From NCBI GenBank assembly GCA_019639015.1, contig JAHBSS010000014.1, forward strand, positions 1 to 39,103: 39,103 nucleotides of DNA, in the 5' to 3' direction. Positions within the stretch are counted from its first letter, which is position 1. The number at the start of each line of letters is the position of its first letter. Under the pieces are notes generated by a model. The model made no database searches. It saw only the letters and a program-made list of their open reading frames with translations, and was not told where the DNA came from. The position numbers were made by a program, and so were the translations under genes. The stretch is from Cryobacterium sp. (GTDB lineage Bacteria > Actinomycetota > Actinomycetes > Actinomycetales > Microbacteriaceae). Positions 1-7,492 of this stretch are shown one piece after another.

Positions 1-1182
1 ACCAATTTTCGCGTCCGGCAAAGAGTCGTCGAAGCCGTGATCGAGTGGCCTGGCCGCACCGGGAGCCGGAATCAACTCGGTCCAATTTGGGATGCTGCTC
101 CAAGCTTGCTTGCTTCCGAAGAAAGCAGCGACCTTCTCGAGCTGATTGTGTTCAATCCAGTGCAACGGGCCTTCCGGTGCCTTCGCCATCGGCTTCATGA
201 CAAATTGCTTGACAATCCAACGCGGAACTAGCCGTCCGAATCCGAACCTTAGTGGCCATGCTGAGTGTGCGACGACTTGCTTTACGTATTCGTCCATCCC
301 GTCGCGCCGAAACTTCAGAAAATTCTCCAACCGATCGGAGTCCAGATACCACTGACAATGAAAGTTCCTTAGCGCAAACCAATTCCGCTCGACCAGTTGC
401 GGCAATTGACCTAGCCCCAACGCACCAAAGATCCGGTTCAAGTAATCGAGGTAATTGGTTCTGCAACGCGGTCCTCCGCCAATGTTGTAGACCTGTCGCC
501 AGAAGGCTTCTGGCACGGATTCCTCACAAGCATTCGCCATGAGCAACCCAGAATCTCTAGCTGTCACAAACTCAAACACCGTATTGAGAGGTTGATGAAA
601 CAAAATCGGGTGTAGCAAGCTCAGCAACTTTGGAATGCAAATAAAGGTCTGCCGAAGCGAAACCCAGTGTTGAAGTCCAGACTCAATGACCAATCGCTCA
701 GCTTCAATCTTGCTCACGGCATAGTGATCATCGATGGACGGCGTGACAGGATCGCCAACCCGGCCCCAGTGGATCGGCGGCAACCGGTCACCGGTCATGG
801 CGACGGATCCAACCGAGACAAGTCGAATTGCGCTTGGGTTCGGTTGTGCGTTTATTGCGCGAAGAATGTTCCGAATCGAGCCGACATTGATTTGCTCAGC
901 AGCAACCGGGTTCTTGTCGGCGGCAGGTGAAATCAACGCAGCCGTATGCAACACGAAATCCGCACCGGTCACACATTCGAGCACGGTTTCGTAATCACGC
1001 AAGTCACCCCAGACGATTTTCACCCCGGGTTCCTTACGGTATCGTCGCAGAAACTTCCTGCCGTGTCTCGTGTCGTGAGCGAGAAGAACGATGTTGAACC
1101 GATCTCGACGCTCAAGTAGCTCCGTTAGAGTTGCCGACCCCATCGACCCTGTTGCACCCGTCAGGAACACCGTCTTCTTCAC
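1..1182 (-). CDS. NAD(P)-dependent epimerase/dehydratase family protein (extended SDR), 3' end outside window
   Basis: The frame is open from a GTG at 1182 to the left edge, so at least 394 residues are visible and the C-terminus is missing. The N-terminus has the Rossmann glycine motif TGATGSMG (residues 8-15), and a YAVSK catalytic motif lies near residues 154-158, with an upstream Ser-rich strand (LVSVGSVA). These mark an extended or atypical short-chain dehydrogenase that uses NAD(P) on a sugar-nucleotide, sterol-like or other hydroxy/keto substrate. The substrate cannot be read from sequence. The visible part already exceeds the roughly 320 residues usual for epimerases, so a C-terminal extension exists. 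It begins 2 bases after the VKOR stop and is probably the last gene of the modABC-VKOR operon. Start choice is moderate: a G-rich stretch precedes the GTG, but no strong Shine-Dalgarno is seen. Confidence 0.8.
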   Translation of the reverse strand, partial: MKKTVFLTGATGSMGSATLTELLERRDRFNIVLLAHDTRHGRKFLRRYRKEPGVKIVWGDLRDYETVLECVTGADFVLHTAALISPAADKNPVAAEQINVGSIRNILRAINAQPNPSAIRLVSVGSVAMTGDRLPPIHWGRVGDPVTPSIDDHYAVSKIEAERLVIESGLQHWVSLRQTFICIPKLLSLLHPILFHQPLNTVFEFVTARDSGLLMANACEESVPEAFWRQVYNIGGGPRCRTNYLDYLNRIFGALGLGQLPQLVERNWFALRNFHCQWYLDSDRLENFLKFRRDGMDEYVKQVVAHSAWPLRFGFGRLVPRWIVKQFVMKPMAKAPEGPLHWIEHNQLEKVAAFFGSKQAWSSIPNWTELIPAPGAARPLDHGFDDSLPDAKIG

Positions 1183-1184
1183 GG

Positions 1185-1784
1185 TCAGAATATGACCCCC
1201 AGAACATCAAGTTGCCACTGCGCGAGCACCGCGATGATGAGATAGCAGACAATCGTGATCAGCGGGATCCACGAGAACATCTTCGCGGATGATGACCGAA
1301 GCCGAGCTGGCACGCTTAGCTTTGAGTATCCAAGTGTGTAAAACCAGGCGATAAAGAACAGCGGAATCGTTACCGCCCAAGTGACCATGCACCACGGGCA
1401 AAGCACTCGAAGACTGAAGATACTTTCTGACACAAACCAGACGACCAACGCGAAAGCTCCAGTTGCGGCGAGACTGAACAGCGCCCAAAACCAGCCGGCC
1501 ATGCGCGCTCCAGCCAGCAATGCGACCCCGATCGCGGCTACGGCTGGCCAAAACGCTAGCCCAAGTACCGGGTTTGGAAATCCGAACACTTGACCTTGAG
1601 CCGAGTTCAAATTCGTACTGCAAGCAACAAGCACACTGAAATCGCAATTGAGGCTTGTGTTGGGATTCTCGAGTAACGCGATCTTGTCCATGATGAGTGC
1701 GAACGCAGCGTACGCCCCAATTGCGCCGAACACTATTAGCGAAATTGCAAGACTTAAGGGCTTCTTAGCTACCGCTTCATCCAC
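1185..1784 (-). CDS. Vitamin K epoxide reductase (VKOR) family membrane protein
   Basis: This 199-residue protein has about five hydrophobic segments. It carries the VKOR cysteine set: a loop pair Cys47/Cys55 (in NCDF and VACST) and a membrane CPWC redox motif (Cys129-Cys132). Bacterial VKOR homologues reoxidise a DsbA-like thiol oxidase and pass electrons to menaquinone, promoting disulfide formation outside the membrane. Many actinobacterial VKORs stand alone as here, while others are fused to thioredoxin; no thioredoxin domain is fused. The GTG start lies 12 bases after the modC stop, so it is probably co-transcribed with modABC. Why it sits with molybdate uptake is unclear; it may simply be operon hitch-hiking. 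Family assignment is strong, and the specific partner is not visible in the window. Confidence 0.9.
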   Translation of the reverse strand: MDEAVAKKPLSLAISLIVFGAIGAYAAFALIMDKIALLENPNTSLNCDFSVLVACSTNLNSAQGQVFGFPNPVLGLAFWPAVAAIGVALLAGARMAGWFWALFSLAATGAFALVVWFVSESIFSLRVLCPWCMVTWAVTIPLFFIAWFYTLGYSKLSVPARLRSSSAKMFSWIPLITIVCYLIIAVLAQWQLDVLGVIF

Positions 1785-1796
1785 CTATTAATTGTC

Positions 1797-2684
1797 TCAT
1801 TTACGGCTGGGTGCGCTTTCGGGATCGACCGTGACAATACGCGGTTCGAACCCAATGAGTACCTTTTGCCCTGGCCTCAATGAACTGTTGCGACCGAAGG
1901 AAGGCGCGAAAGTGGCGCCTTCCACAAAGCGCACGTTTCCGTCGTCATCTATTTCACCTTCAACGAGGTTCGGCCCAAAAATTGAGCTTGCAAAACCCGC
2001 ACTCGATTGCAAAAACAATGCGGATGCCTCACCAATTGCGGTAATCTTGCCCTCCTCGATGATCGCAATTCGATGCGCGAGTTCGAGGGCGTCGTTCACA
2101 TCGTGAGTCACGAGAATTGCCGATGTGCCGGATTCCCTAAGTTGCTCCCGGAGCAATTCGCGCAATATCGATGCCGTATCAACATCCAACCTCGCCATTG
2201 GTTCATCCAATAGCAGCACTTCTGGCTCAGTAGCAAGCGCTCTGGCAATCGCAACCTTCTGTTGCTGGCCGCCTGAAAGCTGCGCTGGCTTGCGCTTCGA
2301 GAACTCGGTTAGGTGCACACGGTCCAACCATTCACTAGTCAACCGCAAAGCGTCCGTCTTGGATTTGTTTGAACTGCGAAGTGCGAATTCAATATTCTTC
2401 GCGACACTCAAGTGTGGGAACAGCAAAGGTTCTTGACCAAGTAGTCCAATTCGTCGCTTGGCTGTGGGGATCGCGACCCCACTTGCGACATCGGTAAGCA
2501 CTCGACTTCCTAGCCGAATACTGCCCTGGGAAACAGAAGCCAGTCCCGCGAGCGCATTCAGTAATGTGGATTTCCCAGCGCCGTTTGGTCCGAGGATCGC
2601 AAGAACCTCGCCGTTTCCAAGCTCGAACTCGGCTTCAAGTTCAAACTTTCCGCGATTGGCGCGAACATCAACCTTGAGACTCAA
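1797..2684 (-). CDS. modC: Molybdate ABC transporter ATP-binding protein ModC
   Basis: This cytoplasmic ATPase powers molybdate import. It has Walker A GPNGAGKST, the signature LSGGQQQKVAIARAL, Walker B LLLDEP and the switch His in VTHDV. After the ATPase domain there is only a short C-terminal stretch (about residues 215-295) that may hold one weak TOBE-like fold. The start chosen is TTG at 2684, overlapping the modB stop as TTGA and preceded by GGAGG six bases upstream; an in-frame TTG at 2711 would lengthen the protein to 304 residues but has no Shine-Dalgarno. Position directly after modA and modB supports molybdate rather than another anion, though tungstate cannot be excluded. Confidence 0.9.
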   Translation of the reverse strand: MSLKVDVRANRGKFELEAEFELGNGEVLAILGPNGAGKSTLLNALAGLASVSQGSIRLGSRVLTDVASGVAIPTAKRRIGLLGQEPLLFPHLSVAKNIEFALRSSNKSKTDALRLTSEWLDRVHLTEFSKRKPAQLSGGQQQKVAIARALATEPEVLLLDEPMARLDVDTASILRELLREQLRESGTSAILVTHDVNDALELAHRIAIIEEGKITAIGEASALFLQSSAGFASSIFGPNLVEGEIDDDGNVRFVEGATFAPSFGRNSSLRPGQKVLIGFEPRIVTVDPESAPSRK

Positions 2685-3574
2685 TTCAAGCCTCCGGGGC
2701 TTCGGCGCCAACTACGGAGCATTAGCAAGATGATGATGGCAACGAAAATGAGCAGGAGGGAAAGTGCAACGGCAGAGTCTTGCCCAACCCCGGCACCGTT
2801 GAACGCTGTGTAGATTGCCAACGGCATGGTTTGCGTGATTCCCGGTGCATTTCCCGCAAATAGTGCTGTGGCACCAAATTCGCCTAACGCGCGGGCGAAG
2901 CACAAAATTATTCCCGAGGCGAGCCCAGGCAAAACCAACGGCAACGTGATTTGAGCAAACACTCGCCACCTTCCTGCACCCAGGGTCGCAGCAACCGTTT
3001 CGAAGCGAGTTCCCGCCGTGCGAAGCGCACCTTCAACCGAAATCACTAGGAACGGCAAAGCCACAAAAGATTGAGCCAGAACAACCGCGGCGGTCGTGAA
3101 CGGGATCCGAACTCCAAACCACAAATCAAGGTATTGCCCGACCAACCCGTTTCTGCCAAGCAAGTACAACAGTGCCATACCCCCAACAAGCGGCGGCATG
3201 ACGAGCGGTAGCGTTGTTAGCGTTCTGAGGATGCCCGCAAGCCACGATCTTGAGCGAGAGATTAGAACCGCTAGCGGAACACCGACGACCGCGCAAAGTA
3301 CGGTGGCAATTGTTGAAGTTTGCAAAGAGAGCCAGAGTGCCGACTGCGATTCAGTTGAAGAGATCGCGGTCGGCAGATTTGGCCAATCTGCTCTGGCGAT
3401 CAAGCCGAGAATCGGTAGCACAAGCAGTGCAAGTCCAATGAATGCTGGAATCGACAATAGCCTTGGTGCGGCGATCGCCTGACTGTAGGTTCTGCCTGCT
3501 GCCTTTCGTCGCGCTGGGTCTCGCTCAGTCTCGGTCGCGCCGCCAGCTCGGTTGGGTTGTGCCAGTTCACTCAC
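2681..3574 (-). CDS. modB: Molybdate ABC transporter permease ModB
   Basis: This 297-residue inner-membrane permease has five to six hydrophobic segments and the ABC coupling (EAA-type) loop around AATLGAGRWRVFAQITLP, followed by LPGLASG and the ModB-typical ARALGEFGAT. The N-terminal 35 residues are polar and charged (Arg/Glu rich), longer than in the typical E. coli protein. It overlaps modA by an ATGA junction at 3571-3574 and modC by a TTGA junction, so translation is probably coupled through the operon. It would form the membrane channel for molybdate handed over by ModA. Family and role are clear from sequence plus neighbours. Confidence 0.93.
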   Translation of the reverse strand: MSELAQPNRAGGATETERDPARRKAAGRTYSQAIAAPRLLSIPAFIGLALLVLPILGLIARADWPNLPTAISSTESQSALWLSLQTSTIATVLCAVVGVPLAVLISRSRSWLAGILRTLTTLPLVMPPLVGGMALLYLLGRNGLVGQYLDLWFGVRIPFTTAAVVLAQSFVALPFLVISVEGALRTAGTRFETVAATLGAGRWRVFAQITLPLVLPGLASGIILCFARALGEFGATALFAGNAPGITQTMPLAIYTAFNGAGVGQDSAVALSLLLIFVAIIILLMLRSWRRSPGGLN

Positions 3575-4359
3575 GCCGAACCAAATCCGTACTTTTTCAA
3601 AATGGCTTGACCTTCACTTGAGAGCACAAACTCCACGAATTTCTTCGCGATTGGATCCGCGCCCTTCATGGTTGCGATTGGGTATTTGTTCCTGACTTGA
3701 TCCGCAATTGAGATTGCAACGCCTTCGACAGAGCCTTTCGTGGATGCAACATCGGTTGCGTATACCAATCCAGCGTCCGCTTCACGAGCTTCAACTTTCG
3801 CCAAAACAGCCCGCACGTTCTGTTCCTCGCTGACTGGCTTCACGGTGACTCCCGCAAGTCCAAATATTTTCAACGCGAGTGCGCCACAGGGCACAGCGGA
3901 AGCACAAACGACCACTTGCAGTTTCGGATCTTCCAGGTCCCTAATCGATCTGATACCGCTCGGGTTTCCCGGAGAAACTGCAATCTCCATGACATTGCTC
4001 GCGAAAAACTCTGGTTCTCCGTCAATCTCGGGCGCGACAGCCTGCATATTTGGCGAGTCGGCTGATGCGAATATGTCAGCCGGAGCGCCCTCGTTGATTT
4101 GAGTTGCAAGCGTAGCCGAGCCGTCAAAATTCACTGGAGCGATCTTCACGCCCGGGTGTTGTTCTTGAAACTTTGCGACGAGTTCAGCAAAAGATTCGGT
4201 TAGAGAGGCCGCCGCAAAGATCCGCAGAGTTCCATCTCCATCGACTACGGGTTTGCTGGAAGAATCAGTTGGGGCACTCGGTACGAAACCCGAGCACGCC
4301 GACACCGACCCAACAAGAATGAGCGAGATCGCAGCTCCGAGAAACAACTTCTTTCTCAT
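3571..4359 (-). CDS. modA: Molybdate-binding lipoprotein ModA
   Basis: This 262-residue substrate-binding protein is anchored as a lipoprotein. The signal peptide is MRKKLFLGAAISLILVG, followed by a lipobox ending SVSAC with the lipidated Cys near residue 22. The mature part starts with the ModA-type strand LRIFAAASLTESF, and the later blocks NEGAPADIFASAD and GLVYATD are typical of molybdate/tungstate-binding proteins. It captures the oxyanion at the cell surface and delivers it to ModB/ModC. It overlaps the preceding HTH-Mop gene by an ATGA junction at 4356-4359, so the regulator and transporter are translated together. Confidence 0.95.
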   Translation of the reverse strand: MRKKLFLGAAISLILVGSVSACSGFVPSAPTDSSSKPVVDGDGTLRIFAAASLTESFAELVAKFQEQHPGVKIAPVNFDGSATLATQINEGAPADIFASADSPNMQAVAPEIDGEPEFFASNVMEIAVSPGNPSGIRSIRDLEDPKLQVVVCASAVPCGALALKIFGLAGVTVKPVSEEQNVRAVLAKVEAREADAGLVYATDVASTKGSVEGVAISIADQVRNKYPIATMKGADPIAKKFVEFVLSSEGQAILKKYGFGSA

Positions 4360-4766
4360 GAGTGGCGCGGCGTTTCGATCACAACCATGGTTGCCTTGAC
4401 GACAGCAACCGCGAGGGTACCGACTTCTAACCCAAGTTCCTTGACGGCCTCAGTAGACATGAGCGAAACGATTCGGTACCTGCCGCACTGCAATTCAACT
4501 TGCGACATGACCGGATCTGAATGCACTGCAGTGACAAGCCCCGTCAACTGATTTCGGGCGCTCGTCGCGATTGGGGTTTCACCACTTTGGTTTTGCGAGT
4601 TCTGCTTCAACCATGCCGCTAGTTTCGACCCTTCAATTTCGAGTCGACCCGTCTCGCCTTTGCTGGCATCCAAATCACCGCTAGTCACCCAGCGACGAAC
4701 AGTGTCATCACTAACACCCATCAATTCTGCAACTTCACTGATTCTGAATCGCGTCACAAAATACAC
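4356..4766 (-). CDS. HTH-Mop (TOBE) molybdate-responsive regulator, first gene of the mod operon
   Basis: This 136-residue protein has two parts. Residues 6-52 form an excisionase/MerR-type helix-turn-helix (FRISEVAELMGVSDDTVRRW). After a Ser/Asn/Gln linker, residues 69-133 form a single Mop domain beginning SARNQLTG and ending VKATMVV, the fold that binds molybdate oligomerically. By analogy with ModE, which combines winged-helix DNA binding with Mop domains, it is inferred to sense molybdate and regulate mod and perhaps moeA; the DNA-binding half is of a different type from ModE. It could instead be a molybdate storage protein with a DNA-binding head. The GTG start at 4766 has a TACGGT hexamer six bases upstream, consistent with a leaderless mRNA. 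A second in-frame GTG lies nine bases further in. Confidence 0.8.
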   Translation of the reverse strand: MYFVTRFRISEVAELMGVSDDTVRRWVTSGDLDASKGETGRLEIEGSKLAAWLKQNSQNQSGETPIATSARNQLTGLVTAVHSDPVMSQVELQCGRYRIVSLMSTEAVKELGLEVGTLAVAVVKATMVVIETPRHS

Positions 4767-4778
4767 TATATAACCGTA
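4767..4778 (-). promoter_or_regulatory. Predicted leaderless -10 promoter for the mod operon
   Basis: On the minus strand TACGGT (4778-4773) is followed by TATATA and then the GTG at 4766. A TANNNT hexamer six bases from a start codon, without a Shine-Dalgarno, matches actinobacterial leaderless promoters. No convincing -35 box is seen. Confidence 0.5.
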
Positions 4779-4833
4779 TTTGCGTCTGTAATTACCGTTT
4801 TCCGCCGGAGGAATGCACCGCTCGCTCAGAAGC

Positions 4834-4845
4834 TAGAGTTGAACT
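4834..4845 (+). promoter_or_regulatory. Predicted leaderless -10 promoter for moeA-moaC
   Basis: TAGAGT (4834-4839) is followed by six bases and the GTG of moeA at 4846. There is no Shine-Dalgarno in the spacer, so transcription probably starts at or next to the GTG. The 79-base divergent gap also holds the mod operon promoter, so a shared regulator could control both. Confidence 0.55.
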
Positions 4846-6129
4846 GTGGCGCATTCGGGTAGCGAGCAACAGTTTGTGACTGTCGAGGAGTACCGCTCTC
4901 GCGTACTCGAATTGATAGCCCCGCTTCCACCGGTTACAACCGCGCTTTCTAATTGCTTGGGCCGCACTTTAGCGGAAGCCGTTATCGCCAAAGTAGACGT
5001 TCCTGGCTTCGATAACTCAGCGATGGATGGTTACGCGATTCGACTTTCCGATGCGCTTGGCGCTAGCGAATCCACCCCGATTGAACTCGAAGTAACCGGA
5101 GATATCGCCGCGGGTTCCGCCCTCAACCTTGAACTACTACCGGGATGTGCAATTCGAATCATGACTGGCGCACCGATTCCAAGTGGTGCGGACTGTGTGG
5201 TCCCAGTTGAGGATACTGACCGAGATTTTGAAAGGGGAGCACTCTGTGGCTCGATGCGGATTCAAGTGCTACGCGAGCCAAAACCTGATGCACACATTCG
5301 ACCCGCCGGTGCCGACATCCGGTTAGGCGCCCAAGTTCTAAGCAAAGGAATCGCACTTACCGCAAGAGACCTCTCTGCAGCAGCGGCAACCGGCAACGCA
5401 CAGTTGCCTGTAATCCCGGCACCGAGAGTCGGAATCATCTCAACCGGAACCGAATTACAACGACCCGGCGAACCACTTGGGTCGGGTCAGATTTACGACT
5501 CGAATTCGATGTTACTTGCTGGCCTTGTAATAGAAGCGGGTGCGATAGCTGTTCCGCTTGAGTCAACTACCGATGATCCCGCCCAGTTGTACCGACAACT
5601 CGAAGTCCAAGCCCCGAAACTCGATCTGATAGTTACATCAGGTGGCGTGAGTGTTGGCGCTTACGACGTTGTAAAGGAAGTGCTCACTCCACTCGGTTTC
5701 TGGTTTGGAAAGGTAAAGATGCAGCCGGGAAAGCCTCAAGGCTGCGGAACGCTCGAGGACGGCACACCTCTCATCGCACTTCCCGGAAACCCCGTGAGTG
5801 TGTTCGTGTCTTTTGAAGCATTCGTCAGACCGGCTATTCAAAAGTTGAGTGGTCGACTCGAGTTGATGAGACCAACGACTACGGCTGTTGCGAAGCAAGC
5901 CTGGCGCTCACCTGCTGGCAAAATCCAATTCATGCCGGTACAAATCATCAACGAATCATCAATCGACGAATTGAACCGCTGTGAACCATTCGTCATTCCG
6001 GCAACGTCCGGGGGTTCGGGTTCTCACCTTGTGGCGAGTCTCGCTAAAGCGGATGGCCTAGCGATCATCCCCGAGTCCGTTGAAGAAGTGCGTGAAGGCG
6101 ATCAAGTAGAGATAATCGATGTGCGATGA
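4846..6129 (+). CDS. moeA: Molybdopterin molybdenumtransferase MoeA
   Basis: This 427-residue enzyme inserts molybdate into adenylylated molybdopterin to give active molybdenum cofactor. Diagnostic blocks are NSAMDGYA (about residues 61-68), TGAPIPSGADCVVPVE, SGGVSVGAYD and the nucleotide-binding ALPGNPVSVFV, followed by the C-terminal beta domain. Length is normal for the family (about 400-430). The start is a GTG with an apparent leaderless promoter just upstream. It overlaps moaC by an ATGA junction at 6126-6129 and is divergent from the mod operon, so molybdate uptake and insertion are encoded back to back. Confidence 0.96.
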   Translation: MAHSGSEQQFVTVEEYRSRVLELIAPLPPVTTALSNCLGRTLAEAVIAKVDVPGFDNSAMDGYAIRLSDALGASESTPIELEVTGDIAAGSALNLELLPGCAIRIMTGAPIPSGADCVVPVEDTDRDFERGALCGSMRIQVLREPKPDAHIRPAGADIRLGAQVLSKGIALTARDLSAAAATGNAQLPVIPAPRVGIISTGTELQRPGEPLGSGQIYDSNSMLLAGLVIEAGAIAVPLESTTDDPAQLYRQLEVQAPKLDLIVTSGGVSVGAYDVVKEVLTPLGFWFGKVKMQPGKPQGCGTLEDGTPLIALPGNPVSVFVSFEAFVRPAIQKLSGRLELMRPTTTAVAKQAWRSPAGKIQFMPVQIINESSIDELNRCEPFVIPATSGGSGSHLVASLAKADGLAIIPESVEEVREGDQVEIIDVR

Positions 6130-6605
6130 ACGAACAACCATTCACCCATCTTGATTCCGCCGGTAAGGCGCGAATGGTCGATGTGACCGAGAAACAACCA
6201 ACCGTACGAGAGGCAACTGCCGAAGGATTCGTGACTTGCGCTGCAGAAGTAGTCAAGGCCTTGCGCGACGGGACGGTGCCGAAGGGTGATGTGCTAGCGG
6301 TGGCCCGAATTGCCGGAATTCAAGCTGCTAAGCGCACTCCGGAACTACTTCCGCTAGCGCACCTCATCGGTGTACACGGCGCAACTGTCGACCTCGAAAT
6401 TACGGATGATGGGGTGGCAATTTCTGCAACCGTCAGAACCGCTGACCGGACCGGTGTGGAAATGGAAGCACTCACATCCGTGAGTGTTGCGGCCCTGGCA
6501 ATTGTTGACATGGTGAAAGGAATCGACCGCACAGTGGAAATTAGCGGCGTGCGCCTTTTGTCAAAATCTGGTGGGCGCTCAGGTGAATGGCGCCGTCCCG
6601 TTTGA
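6126..6605 (+). CDS. moaC: Cyclic pyranopterin monophosphate synthase MoaC
   Basis: This 159-residue enzyme forms cyclic pyranopterin monophosphate from the product of MoaA in the first stage of molybdenum cofactor synthesis. Family blocks seen are HLDSAGKARMVDVTEK near the N-terminus, KGDVLAVARIAGIQAAKRT, LPLAHLIGVHG and EMEALTSVSVAALAIVDMVKGID. Length matches the family (about 160). It is coupled to moeA by an ATGA overlap. The partner moaA is not in the window. Confidence 0.96.
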   Translation: MNEQPFTHLDSAGKARMVDVTEKQPTVREATAEGFVTCAAEVVKALRDGTVPKGDVLAVARIAGIQAAKRTPELLPLAHLIGVHGATVDLEITDDGVAISATVRTADRTGVEMEALTSVSVAALAIVDMVKGIDRTVEISGVRLLSKSGGRSGEWRRPV

Positions 6606-6622
6606 ATCCGAAACCAAGCTGA

Positions 6623-7111
6623 CTAGTGATCGCCGTCTCGTAATTGGTCAAGCACATGTGGAACTAGCGGCAAAAGTGTTCCCAAACCTTGCTCAACCGC
6701 TGAAACCGAACCCGGCAGATTAACAACGAGCGCTCGATTGCCGCTTGCAACACCAACGACGCCCCGGCTGAGCACCGCCAGCGGATTGGATTTCGCCCCC
6801 TCTAGTCGCAATAGCTCGGCGAAGCCAGGAATTTCAAAATCGATTACCGCTCGGGTTCCCTCCGGGGTGCGATCTCTCGAAGTTACCCCGGTTCCACCAG
6901 TCGTGACTATGAGCGTTGCACCATTTGCGAGCGCGGACTTTAGCGCCTCTTCAACACTGGCGGCGCCATCCGAAATGATTCTGGAACCCACCTCGAAACC
7001 GGCGTTCTCAAGTAGTTCAACCGCTTTGGGGCCCGACAGATCGACCCGTTCACCGCGAGCGCTTCGATCTGAAACGGTAATCACAAACGCTTTCTCACGG
7101 TCTGCACTCAT
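6623..7111 (-). CDS. moaB: MogA/MoaB family molybdenum cofactor biosynthesis protein
   Basis: This 162-residue protein has the molybdopterin-binding fold with TTGGTGVTSRDRTPEG (about residues 70-85), the adenylylation-site signature of MogA/MoaB proteins, and a C-terminal NLPGSVSAVEQGL block. It adenylylates molybdopterin before MoeA inserts the metal. Whether it is better named MogA or MoaB cannot be settled from sequence alone; MoaB is the usual label in actinobacteria. It is convergent with moaC (17 bases between stops) and divergent from the DUF2249 gene, with a leaderless-type TAGGGT six bases before its ATG. Confidence 0.9.
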   Translation of the reverse strand: MSADREKAFVITVSDRSARGERVDLSGPKAVELLENAGFEVGSRIISDGAASVEEALKSALANGATLIVTTGGTGVTSRDRTPEGTRAVIDFEIPGFAELLRLEGAKSNPLAVLSRGVVGVASGNRALVVNLPGSVSAVEQGLGTLLPLVPHVLDQLRDGDH

Positions 7112-7144
7112 ACTCCAACCCTAAGTGAGGGTTAGGCTGGAGTC
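7112..7144. promoter_or_regulatory. Symmetric divergent leaderless promoter pair (moaB / DUF2249)
   Basis: The 33 bases between two divergent ATG codons are nearly palindromic: ACTCCA and AACCCT on one side match AGGGTT and TGGAGT on the other (7112-7122 against 7128-7143). Read rightward it gives TAGGCT plus six bases then ATG at 7145; read leftward it gives TAGGGT plus six bases then ATG at 7111. Both genes thus appear to have leaderless promoters whose -10 boxes lie within one inverted repeat. Confidence 0.55.
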
Positions 7145-7459
7145 ATGGCTGTAGAACCGATTCAAATTCAAACTTCCGCTCCGACAAACGCCCCAACCTC
7201 AAGCACGGGTTGTGCTTGTGGGCACGCAGATGAGAGCGAGATTGTGCTCGACACAAGGCAGATTCCGCACGCAATCCGCCATGCAACAATCTTTGGTGCC
7301 CTTGGCTCCTTGCAACCCGGGATCAGCCTTGACCTTGTTGCCAACCACAATCCGCTGCCGTTGCTCGCACAGTTGAACGACCGGATGCCTGAAGCATTCG
7401 ATGTCAGCTACATCGACAATGGTCCCGATGTTTGGAAGTTGCGCTTCACTCGCAACTAG
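7145..7459 (+). CDS. DUF2249 domain-containing protein
   Basis: This 104-residue cytoplasmic protein has a Thr/Ser/Pro-rich N-terminus with a CACGH segment (about residues 24-28), then a DUF2249-like domain starting at IVLDTRQIPHAIRH and containing PGISLDLVANHNPLPLLAQL and a C-terminal strand VWKLRFTRN. DUF2249 proteins are small TusA-like-fold proteins often found near nitrite, nitric oxide or hemerythrin genes; the function is not established. The context between molybdenum cofactor genes and a copper nitrite reductase suggests nitrogen-oxide metabolism, which is inference. The CxC-H segment could bind a metal. Confidence 0.75.
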   Translation: MAVEPIQIQTSAPTNAPTSSTGCACGHADESEIVLDTRQIPHAIRHATIFGALGSLQPGISLDLVANHNPLPLLAQLNDRMPEAFDVSYIDNGPDVWKLRFTRN

Positions 7460-7480
7460 AAGTTCGCACTCTTGCGGCTC

Positions 7481-7492
7481 TAGAATTTCCAG
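7481..7492 (+). promoter_or_regulatory. Predicted leaderless -10 promoter for the 7493 lipoprotein
   Basis: TAGAAT (7481-7486) is followed by six bases and the ATG at 7493. It is close to the TATAAT consensus, and no Shine-Dalgarno is present, so a leaderless transcript is likely. Confidence 0.55.

Noticed and set aside
4764-4776. TATATAACCG resembles a half-site of the E. coli ModE operator.
   Set aside because: The second half-site is missing, the regulator here is not of ModE type, and the same bases are explained by the -10 promoter and its spacer.
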